8,603 nucleotides of DNA from Verrucomicrobiota bacterium (GTDB lineage Bacteria; Verrucomicrobiota; Verrucomicrobiia; Limisphaerales; JAFMIX01), in contig JAPLTZ010000369.1 of assembly GCA_026397895.1 (NCBI GenBank), forward strand, positions 12,016 to 20,618. Reading direction: 5' to 3'. The notes under the pieces are model-generated. The model saw only the letters and a program-made list of their open reading frames with translations. It made no database searches and was not told where the DNA came from. This document shows, piece after piece, positions 1 to 5,588 of the stretch (positions within the stretch are counted from its first letter, which is position 1; every line of letters begins with the position of its first letter). Made by a program: the position numbers and the translations under genes.

Positions 1-489
1 GATTGCCCCGCGCAGGTGCGGCGCGGGCTGGCGCACTGGTGCGCGCCGGAGGTCATGGACGTGCCGGGCGCGGACGCGCGGCTCATCACGTTGCTCGTGG
101 AGCGCGGGCTGGCGCGCGACGTGGCCGAGCTTTACCGCATCAAGGTAAAGGAGCTGGTGGCGTTGCCCGGCGTGGACGCGGATACGGCGCAAATTTTTTT
201 TGACGCGCTCACCGCCAGCATGAAGCGCAATGCTTGGCGGCTGTTGTTCGGCCTGAGCATCCCGCTCGTCGGCGCGGCGGAAGCTCAGGCGCTGATGCGC
301 GGCTTCCCGACGGTGGACGCGGTATTCGCCGCCGGCGCGCCGCGTTTGATCAAAGACGCGGGCGTGAGCGAAGCGGTGGCGCAGAGCATTGTCCGCTGGC
401 ACAGCGACAGCGTGAATCGCAAGCTGGTGCGGCGGCTGGAGAAATTTGGGTTGAACTTCAAATCGGAACTTTTCCCGGCGGGTCGGTAG
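1..489 (+). CDS. ligA: NAD-dependent DNA ligase (LigA-like), 3' part, lacking a BRCT domain
   Basis: C-terminal 162 residues of an NAD-dependent DNA ligase; the gene begins before the window. LigA seals nicks in duplex DNA using NAD+. The first residues (DCPAQ) match the end of the four-cysteine zinc finger, including its last Cys. They are followed by the helix-hairpin-helix region: a VMDVPGADARLI stretch at about 19-30 (usually AMDIxGLGxKLI), then VERGLARDVAELYRI, then LLFGLSIPLVGAAEAQALM. In typical LigA a BRCT domain of about 75 residues follows this region. Here the frame ends at FPAGR-TAG, and the next DNA encodes a permease, so BRCT is absent. Several HhH glycines and the usual GE of the VGE motif are altered, which suggests a divergent paralogue or specialised ligase rather than the housekeeping copy. 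The family assignment is firm. The paralogue idea is inference, because the adenylation domain lies outside the window. Confidence 0.85.
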   Translation, partial: DCPAQVRRGLAHWCAPEVMDVPGADARLITLLVERGLARDVAELYRIKVKELVALPGVDADTAQIFFDALTASMKRNAWRLLFGLSIPLVGAAEAQALMRGFPTVDAVFAAGAPRLIKDAGVSEAVAQSIVRWHSDSVNRKLVRRLEKFGLNFKSELFPAGR

Positions 490-527
490 CTTTCATCTCG
501 CTTTCCCGCCCGGCTTCGCCTACACGA

Positions 528-1334
528 ATGCGCGACATGGACTGGCCTTCGTTCTTGCTGGCGGGGTTCGCGGTGCTGTTCATCGGCGTCGCGAAGGCGG
601 GCTTTGGCGGCGGCCTCGGCATGTTGGTCACACCGCTGTGCGTGCTGGCGTTCGGCCCGAAGACCGCCATCGGCATCCTGCTGCCGCTGCTCTGCGCGGG
701 CGATGCCTTCTCGCTTTACCACTACTGGCGCAAATGGCGCGCGGAGAATCTGAAATTCCTCCTGCCCGGCGTCGTGGTCGGCGTCGTTATCGGTGTGCAA
801 CTCGTCGGCAAATTTTCTCCGCGCCAGCTCAACATCGCCATCGGCCTGATTGCCGTGCTGTTCGTGGTTTTCCAGTTCGTGAAGGAACGCATCTTCCGCG
901 CGGAAGGCGTGTTCGCGCCGAACCATTCTGTCGGCGGACCGTGCGGCGTGGGCATCGGCATCACCTCGACCTTCGCGCACGGCGCGGGGCCGGTGGCGGC
1001 GATGTTCCTGATGCCACAGCGGATGCCGAAGGAAATCTTCATGGGCACGAGCATCCTGCTCTTCGCGTTCGTAAACTGGATCAAGCTGCCGTTCTTTTGC
1101 CTGGATCGGACGCTGGTGGATTGGCCGCTGTTCGCGCCGCAGGCGTTGATTACGTCGGCGACGCTGCTGGTGAGCGCGAAGTTTTTTCCGCTGGTGCCGC
1201 TCGGGGTGTGGCTGGGCGTGTGGCTGAACCGGCGTTTCTCCGAGAGGATTTTCGTGCGGGTCATCTACGCGTGCCTGCTCGTCACCGGCCTGCAACTGAT
1301 TTTCAACTTCGACCTCGCCGCGCCGTTCCGGTGA
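528..1334 (+). CDS. TauE/SafE (TSUP) family membrane permease
   Basis: 268-residue integral membrane protein of the TSUP family (sulfite exporter TauE/SafE-like), likely moving a sulfur-containing or small organic anion across the inner membrane. The substrate cannot be read from the sequence. Hydrophobic segments lie at about 8-28, 31-56, 78-94, 100-117, 139-162, 170-190, 203-220 and 222-260. Family-like features are AKAGFGGG at 22-29 in the first helix, a polar HGAGP at 151-155 before the second half, and the C-terminal pattern GVWLGVWLNRRFSERIF followed by a final helix. The start is taken as ATG at 528; ATG at 537 (MDWPS) is equally possible, and neither has a clear Shine-Dalgarno. The gene lies 38 bases after the ligase stop on the same strand and may be cotranscribed with it. 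The long open frame extending upstream overlaps ligA and is not coding. Confidence 0.85.
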   Translation: MRDMDWPSFLLAGFAVLFIGVAKAGFGGGLGMLVTPLCVLAFGPKTAIGILLPLLCAGDAFSLYHYWRKWRAENLKFLLPGVVVGVVIGVQLVGKFSPRQLNIAIGLIAVLFVVFQFVKERIFRAEGVFAPNHSVGGPCGVGIGITSTFAHGAGPVAAMFLMPQRMPKEIFMGTSILLFAFVNWIKLPFFCLDRTLVDWPLFAPQALITSATLLVSAKFFPLVPLGVWLGVWLNRRFSERIFVRVIYACLLVTGLQLIFNFDLAAPFR

Positions 1335-1359
1335 GCGCCAGCGGAATCTTTCCGGCGGC

Positions 1360-1457
1360 GGAGCGCGGCGTTTACGCCGCTTCACCGCCCGCATGGTTTG
1401 GGACACTCGTGAAACGCGGGCTTGGTGAATGTTGAAGCGGCCTGAAGGCCGCGCTCC
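1360..1457. repeat. Imperfect inverted-repeat element (REP/MITE-like) in a convergent gap
   Basis: Two GC-rich palindromes face each other. The left one (1360-1384) reads GGAGCGCGGC, a short core, then GCCGCTTCA. The right one (1433-1457) is its reverse complement apart from the central bases. Each folds by itself: core stems 1365-1370/1375-1380 with loop TTTA, and 1437-1442/1447-1452 with loop TGAA. The similarity continues inward: TTCACC-GCCCGC (1381-1392) pairs with GCGGGC-TT-GGTGAA (1416-1429), leaving a 23-base centre. The right arm carries about 9 extra bases. The element fills most of the gap between the convergent permease and GH57 genes. Its architecture is like a bacterial REP pair or a small palindromic mobile element. 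It carries no coding sequence. Confidence 0.7.
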
Positions 1458-1461
1458 TTTT
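1437..1461 (+). terminator. Possible intrinsic terminator after the TSUP gene
   Basis: A six-pair GC stem (GCGGCC/GGCCGC, loop TGAA) is followed by GCTCC and four to five T residues on the plus strand. It is suitably placed to end the ligA-permease transcript. It forms one arm of the larger inverted repeat. On the minus strand it lies just after the GH57 stop codon but has no good T tract there. The T run is short, so this is only a plausible call. Confidence 0.35.
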
Positions 1462-3043
1462 ACGCCCAATAACGGTAGTTCACGTTCGGGAAGAGGTTGT
1501 CGGTCGCTTCCATTTTTTCGAGAAGCGGCACGACGATGCGGCCGGCCAGAATCTGTTCGTAGAGTTTGGTGAAACGCAGCAGGTGATCCTCGACGCGGGC
1601 GCGGGCGTAATCGGGGCTCGTGCCGCTGCGGAGAATGAACGGCCAGTCGCTCGCCTGGGCCAGCATCAGTTCGCGCGCGGCCTGCTTGAGCGCGCGTTTC
1701 TGCACGCCGCCGCCGTGCTGCCGGAAGCGGCGGGCGAGTTCCGTCATGCGCTCGTGCGCGATGCGGAGGTGCGGATAGATCCACGCGTTGGCGTCGTTGA
1801 GCCATACGCGCCAGTGACCTTCCTCGCCCCAGCTCGACGCGGCGGGCGTGGCGATCTGCTGCGTGGGGTGGGCGCGGAGATATTCCGTGGGCGTGGTGAG
1901 AATGAATTCCTTCTGGTCGTAAACCGCCTTGCGCACGAAGTAATTCAGGAAGTCCAACCCCTCGTGCCACCAGTGACCGAACAGCTCGGCGTCGTAGGGC
2001 GCGACGATGTGCGCGGGGCGGTCCATGACCTTGGCGAGCCGCTCGAACTGGCGGCGGCGGTCGTGGAGAAAATGATTCGCGTGGTCGTCGGCGGCGCGGA
2101 GGGCGGCGGCGGGGTCGTAGATTGTTTTCGCGGCAGCCTTGCCGGTGACGGCGTAGTATTTGATGCCGGTGAAACCGCGCACGTGCGGCGCGGGCAGGCA
2201 GGGCCTGACGTATTCGTGGTCGAGGTCGAAGCCGATGTCGCGGTAGAAATCGCGGTAGCGCGGGTCGCCGGGGTAGCCGATGTCGCGGCTCCAGACCTGC
2301 TCGGCGGAATGGCGGTCGCGGGCGAAGGCGGCGATGCCGTGGGGCGTGAACACCGGCGCGAACACGCCGTAATGCGGTCGCGGCCGCGCGTGAATCAGCC
2401 CATGCGTGTCGGTGATGAACCAGCGGATGTTCGCCTCCTGCAAAATGCGGTCGAGGCCGTCCACGTAGGCGCATTCCGGCAGCCAGATGCCGCGCGGGTC
2501 GCGGCCAAACCACGAGCGATACTGGTCGCGGGCGGTAAGGATTTGCGCGCGGAGCGCGGGCGGATGGTCGGCGAGCAGCGGCAACAGCGCGTGCGTGGCG
2601 GCGCTGGTGATGATTTCGATCAGGCCGGCGTCCTGGAATCTGCGGAACGCGCCGACGAGGTCGTGGCCGTGGGCGGACCAGGGTTCGCGCACGGCGAGGA
2701 AGCGGCGGTGGTAATAGTCGGCGAGCGGCGCGAATTCCTTGTCCCAGCGCGTGCGGCGGATTTCTTTTTCGGCGAGCGCGATGAGGTTTTCAAGGTGGCG
2801 CGTGTAGCGTTCGCGCAGGAGCACGTCGCCGAGCATGGCGCAGAGCGTGGGCGTGAGCGTGAGCGTGAGGCGGGCGTTCACGCCGTCGCGCTGCCAGCCA
2901 TCGAGCATCTGCACGAGCGGGAGGTAGGTCTCGGTGACGGCCTCGTAGAACCAGCTTTCCTCCAGAAATTTTTCGTGTTCGGGATGCCGCACGAACGGCA
3001 GGTGCGCGTGCAGCACGAGGGAGAAGTAGGAAGGCGAGCTCAT
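1460..3043 (-). CDS. 1,4-alpha-glucan branching enzyme, GH57 (DUF1957) family
   Basis: 527 residues, close to the size of the Thermus GH57 branching enzyme. It is predicted to cut an alpha-1,4-glucan and re-attach the fragment by an alpha-1,6 bond, making branches in glycogen-like polymer in the cytoplasm (EC 2.4.1.18). GH57 regions are visible in order: LHAHLPFVRHPE at 11-22 (region 1), THALLPLL at 150-157, IWLPECAYVDG at 186-196 with the expected nucleophile Glu190, YDAELFGHWWHEG at 350-362 with the expected acid/base Asp351, and SSWGEEGHWRVWLNDAN at 403-419. The C-terminal helical part characteristic of DUF1957 proteins follows. The start is ATG at 3043, giving MSSPSYFSLVLHAHLPF, the usual N-terminus; no Shine-Dalgarno is seen, only a 7-base tandem repeat. 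It is the last gene of the minus-strand operon, 52 bases after the DUF4912 gene. The same frame stays open upstream into the DUF4912 gene, so a fused product is formally possible. An alpha-amylase or 4-alpha-glucanotransferase role is less likely. Confidence 0.9.
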   Translation of the reverse strand: MSSPSYFSLVLHAHLPFVRHPEHEKFLEESWFYEAVTETYLPLVQMLDGWQRDGVNARLTLTLTPTLCAMLGDVLLRERYTRHLENLIALAEKEIRRTRWDKEFAPLADYYHRRFLAVREPWSAHGHDLVGAFRRFQDAGLIEIITSAATHALLPLLADHPPALRAQILTARDQYRSWFGRDPRGIWLPECAYVDGLDRILQEANIRWFITDTHGLIHARPRPHYGVFAPVFTPHGIAAFARDRHSAEQVWSRDIGYPGDPRYRDFYRDIGFDLDHEYVRPCLPAPHVRGFTGIKYYAVTGKAAAKTIYDPAAALRAADDHANHFLHDRRRQFERLAKVMDRPAHIVAPYDAELFGHWWHEGLDFLNYFVRKAVYDQKEFILTTPTEYLRAHPTQQIATPAASSWGEEGHWRVWLNDANAWIYPHLRIAHERMTELARRFRQHGGGVQKRALKQAARELMLAQASDWPFILRSGTSPDYARARVEDHLLRFTKLYEQILAGRIVVPLLEKMEATDNLFPNVNYRYWA

Positions 3044-3044
3044 G

Positions 3045-3072
3045 AAGGCAAAAGGCAAAAGGCAAAGGGCAA
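3045..3072. repeat. Four tandem 7-bp units against the GH57 start codon
   Basis: Three exact copies of AAGGCAA and one AGGGCAA run head to tail. On the coding (minus) strand this is a T/C-rich (TTGCCTT)n tract ending one base before the GH57 ATG at 3043. It occupies the place where a Shine-Dalgarno would normally sit and has none. Confidence 0.85.
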
Positions 3073-3095
3073 AAACAGCGTGACGGCGCGCGGGG

Positions 3096-4210
3096 TCATT
3101 CGTCGGTGGATTCGGAATCTTCGTCCGCGTCATCGTTGCCGGTGAAGCGGGCGGCGAGTTGGCGGCTGGCGGCGAAGAGCAGGACGCCGGCGAGGAACAG
3201 CAGGCCGAAGGCGGCGACTTTGAGGAAGTTGATTTCGGTCTGGCGGGCGCGGTGGGCGAGGTGGGGACGGATTCTTCAAAGGCTTTGCCTTCGGTTTTCA
3301 CCGCGACCGGCGCGCTCGCTTCGGCGGCGGGCGGTTCGATTTCCGGCAGGATGTGCGCGGCGGTGAGCGAGGCGAGTTCGGTGACGATGCGGCGGCGGAC
3401 GCTCCGCGCGCCGGCGAGCTTGGTGAGCGTGCGGGCCTGGCCGGGCGTCCAGCGTTGCGGCGCGGGGAAGGCGGTGACTTCGGGCAGCTCGGTGCGCCCG
3501 GCGGCACGGAATTGTCGGATGACCTGCGTGAGGGGAAGGTTTTCCGCGACGGCGGCGCCGAGGGTTTGCAGGACTTTTTGGAACGGCACGTCGGGCGGCA
3601 GCGTGGCCATCATGAGCGAGGTGTCGGGCGAGACGGTTTCGGGCGGCGTGTGGACGGGCGCGGACACAGCGAGCGATTTCCAGTCGCCGGTTTTCTGGGT
3701 GTAGCCGAGTTCGGCGACGTAGCGGGTTTCGCCGCGGCCGACGGGCACGAACCAGTGGCGGGCCTCGGTCTCAACGGCGACCTGCGTGACGAGGCGGCCG
3801 GCGGGGGAATCCTGATAGATGCGGAGGTTGAGTTGCTGGCCGGCGGCGAGCCGGGCGGCGGCGCGTTGCGCGGCGAGCGGGAAATCCCAGTGGGCGTAGA
3901 GCCAGCGCGGGTCGCGGGCGACGAGCGGGTCGCGGTCGACGAGGAACAGGCGCTGGGTGCCGTAGGATTCGGGCAATTTGTATTTCGCTGCCGGCTGGGT
4001 GGCGGGCTTGAGGCGGGGAGCGGCGGCGGGTTTTTGGGCGACTTCCTTTTTGACGGCGACTTTGCGGGGGCGTTGCGCGGCGGCGGCGGCGGCGGACTTG
4101 ACGGCCTTTTTGATTTTGCCGGGTGCGGCTTTGACGGCGGTGACGACTCTGCCTGCGACCTTGCGGGCGGCGGCGGTGATTTTTTTGCGGGTGGATTTTT
4201 TTGCGGGCAT
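3096..4210 (-). CDS. DUF4912-domain protein with basic N-terminal tail and C-terminal membrane helix (apparent frameshift near 3263-3266)
   Basis: Intended product about 371 residues. Residues 1-75 form a Lys/Ala/Pro-rich, histone H1-like basic tail (MPAKKSTRKK, KIKKAVKS, VAVKKEV). About 80-185 is a DUF4912 domain (YGTQRLFL, DPRWLYAHWDF, LNLRIYQD, HWFVPVGRGETRYVAELGY). About 198-300 is an uncharacterised helical region. The frame of the start codon stays in good coding style to Val315. Beyond that it becomes a Ser/Pro/Cys-rich stretch that looks like shadow. In the -1 frame the same DNA gives TEINFLKVAAFGLLFLAG, a convincing membrane helix, then an acidic tail (DDADEDSESTDE) and TGA at 3096. 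That segment has no ATG, GTG or TTG of its own, so a lost base in the CCCC run at 3266-3263 is the simplest explanation. The start at 4210 has a good Shine-Dalgarno overlapping the end of the HPr gene. DUF4912 has no known function; the GH57 neighbour suggests a link to glucan metabolism. Confidence 0.75.
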
Positions 4211-4214
4211 GGCG

Positions 4215-4511
4215 TCAGTCCTCGTCGAATTTGCGGTTGATGAGGGCTTCGATCTCGGCGAGGGCCTGGGAAGCGTCATGGCCTTCGGCGTGAACCTTCA
4301 ATTTGCTGCCGGGGCCGGCGGCGAGCATCATCAGGCCCATGATGGACTTGCCGTTGACCTTCTCGCCGTCCTTTTCAACAAAAATATTGCAGGTGAACTT
4401 GTTGGTGAGACGGACAAACATCGCCGCCGGCCGGGCGTGGATGCCCAGCTTGTTGGCGATTTGAAATTCCTTGGTCAACGCGTCGTTGCCCGCGAGTTTT
4501 TTCGCGCTCAT
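4215..4511 (-). CDS. HPr-family phosphocarrier protein
   Basis: 98 residues. HPr relays phosphate from PEP via enzyme I on a histidine and is regulated by HprK on a serine. The active-site region KLGIHARPAAMFV carries His25 (aligned with His15 of canonical HPr). The regulatory site GKSIMGLMMLAAGPGS carries Ser56 (aligned with Ser46). Both sites are intact, so it can in principle take both phosphorylations. It has a ten-residue N-terminal extension and an acidic C-terminal tail (KFDED). The start is ATG at 4511; a TTG at 4520 in the same frame is less likely. It follows hprK by 45 bases and is followed after 4 bases by the DUF4912 gene. No enzyme I or EIIA gene is in view. Pairing with HprK in a non-sugar-transport locus suggests a regulatory (NPr-like) role, which is inference. 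Confidence 0.92.
   Translation of the reverse strand: MSAKKLAGNDALTKEFQIANKLGIHARPAAMFVRLTNKFTCNIFVEKDGEKVNGKSIMGLMMLAAGPGSKLKVHAEGHDASQALAEIEALINRKFDED
4219..4223 (-). promoter_or_regulatory. Shine-Dalgarno (GAGGA) for the DUF4912 gene
   Basis: GAGGA on the minus strand lies 8 bases before the ATG at 4210, within the last codons of the HPr gene. It supports the internal ATG at 4210 over the longer frame beginning near 4279, which would overlap HPr by about 65 bases. It is the only clear Shine-Dalgarno seen among the eight operon genes. Confidence 0.6.
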
Positions 4512-4556
4512 CACGCGCAAGGCTAGCGCAGGCGGCGGAATTGCGCCACAAATTTG

Positions 4557-5507
4557 TCATTTCCCGCCGGGCGACATGCGGGCGATGAGCCGGTCGTTGA
4601 ATTCCTGCGCCGGGTTGTAGCCGGACATCTTGAGCTTGGTCTGGAAGGCGGCGACTTCGATGAGCCGGGCGAGGTCGCGGCCGGGGCGCACGGGGATGAC
4701 GATGTGCGGCACGTCCGCGCCGAGAATTTTCACGAATTCCTGATCCATGCCCACGCGGTCAACTTCGCCGGCCTCGTTCCACGCCTTGAGGGTGATGACG
4801 AGGTCCACGCGCTTTTCGTGGCGGATGCTTTTCACGCCGAACATGGCGGCGACATTCACGATGCCGATGCCGCGCACTTCCATGTGGTTGCGGGTGAGTT
4901 CGGAGCTGGTGCCGATGACATCGTGGCCATCCACGAGGGTGACCTTGGTGGCGTCGTCGGCGACGAGGCTGTAGCCGCGCTCGATGAGGGCGAGGACAGA
5001 TTCGCTTTTGCCGATGCCGCTTTCGCCCTTGATGATGACGCCGACGCCGAGGATGTCCACCATGCTGCCGATCTCCGTGCCGCGCGGGGCGAACATCATC
5101 TCCAGCGCGAGGGTGGCGTGGTTGATGAACTTCATGGTGATGAGCGGCGTCTGGAAGATGGGCACGTCCACGCGCTCGGCTTCCTTGAGGAGGAGCTTGT
5201 CGGGGCGGAGGTCGCGGCTGAAGACGATGCAAGGGATTTTGTAGGAGAGGAAATGCTGGTAGCGCTGCAACCGCTCGGCTTCGGGCAGCGACTTCAGGTA
5301 ATACGCCTCGGCATTGCCGATGACCTGGACGCGCTTGTTGGCGATGTATTTGGTGAAGCCGGGGAGCGCGAGGCCGGGGCGGTTGACGGTGGGTTCGCGG
5401 ATGATGCGCTTGAGTCCGGCGGCGCCGGCGAGGAGTTTCAATCCCAGTTCACCGGCGTGGTCGGTGTAGAATTTCTCGACGAGGACGGGATCGTGTTTCG
5501 TGGCCAT
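4557..5507 (-). CDS. hprK: HPr kinase/phosphorylase
   Basis: 316 residues, the usual length. HprK phosphorylates HPr on the regulatory serine using ATP or pyrophosphate and can reverse the reaction. The N-terminal domain (about 1-135) contains the usual RPGLALPGF. The C-terminal catalytic domain shows the Walker A loop GESGIGKS at 161-168, the VADD motif with Asp184/Asp185, the family signature MEVRGIGIVNVAAMFGV at 209-225, and VPVRPGRD-like IPVRPGRDLARLIEVAA near 271-287, followed by EFNDRLI. The family normally has a His-Gly pair about 14 residues before Walker A (HGxLVDxxG). Here the line is EIGSMVDILG, with Ile146 in the His place. The start at ATG 5507 has no Shine-Dalgarno; a GATTAC-type repeat lies just upstream. 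The gene is 81 bases after lptB and 45 bases before its presumed substrate, HPr. Confidence 0.95.
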   Translation of the reverse strand: MATKHDPVLVEKFYTDHAGELGLKLLAGAAGLKRIIREPTVNRPGLALPGFTKYIANKRVQVIGNAEAYYLKSLPEAERLQRYQHFLSYKIPCIVFSRDLRPDKLLLKEAERVDVPIFQTPLITMKFINHATLALEMMFAPRGTEIGSMVDILGVGVIIKGESGIGKSESVLALIERGYSLVADDATKVTLVDGHDVIGTSSELTRNHMEVRGIGIVNVAAMFGVKSIRHEKRVDLVITLKAWNEAGEVDRVGMDQEFVKILGADVPHIVIPVRPGRDLARLIEVAAFQTKLKMSGYNPAQEFNDRLIARMSPGGK

Positions 5508-5512
5508 ATTGG

Positions 5513-5584
5513 GATTAGGATTACGATTAAGATTACGATGAGGGGCGGGAGTGGAGTTTCATAATCCTAATCGTAATCGTAATC
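5513..5584. repeat. GATTAC-type hexamer repeats forming a large inverted repeat between lptB and hprK
   Basis: The left arm (5513-5539) is a run of GATTA-N units (GATTAG GATTAC GATTAA GATTAC GAT). The right arm (5558-5584) holds the reverse complement of the same kind of run. The arms match at about 23 of 27 positions, with an 18-base G-rich loop (5540-5557). It is AT-rich compared with its surroundings and fills nearly the whole 81-base gap. It could fold as a hairpin in the transcript. There is no T tract typical of a terminator, and the genes on both sides are co-oriented. Confidence 0.85.
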
Positions 5585-5588
5585 GCCC

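Noticed and set aside
190..198. T8 homopolymer in ligA as a possible frameshift site
   Set aside because: The frame stays consistent with LigA on both sides of the run, so no shift is indicated.
285..2513. A 742-codon open frame on the minus strand
   Set aside because: It is Arg/Pro/His-rich shadow sequence overlapping ligA, the permease and the GH57 gene out of frame; those genes have recognised motifs and it has none.
3353..4240. A Gly-rich 295-codon plus-strand frame resembling a PE-PGRS-like protein
   Set aside because: The glycine runs come from reading the Ala/Pro-rich codons of the DUF4912 gene antisense; there is no start signal or domain.
4375..4560. A 61-codon frame starting by ATGA overlap with the hprK stop
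   Set aside because: It overlaps HPr in another frame, has no recognisable sequence, and HPr is certain.
4554..5564. A 336-codon plus-strand open frame opposite hprK
   Set aside because: Its Asp/Glu/Gly/Ala/Val-rich composition is what the antisense of a GC-rich gene gives; hprK on the other strand has full family motifs.
5508..5588. Tandem hexamers considered as a CRISPR-like array or rho-independent terminator
   Set aside because: Units are only 6 bases with no spacers, and there is no T tract after the hairpin; co-oriented genes continue on both sides.
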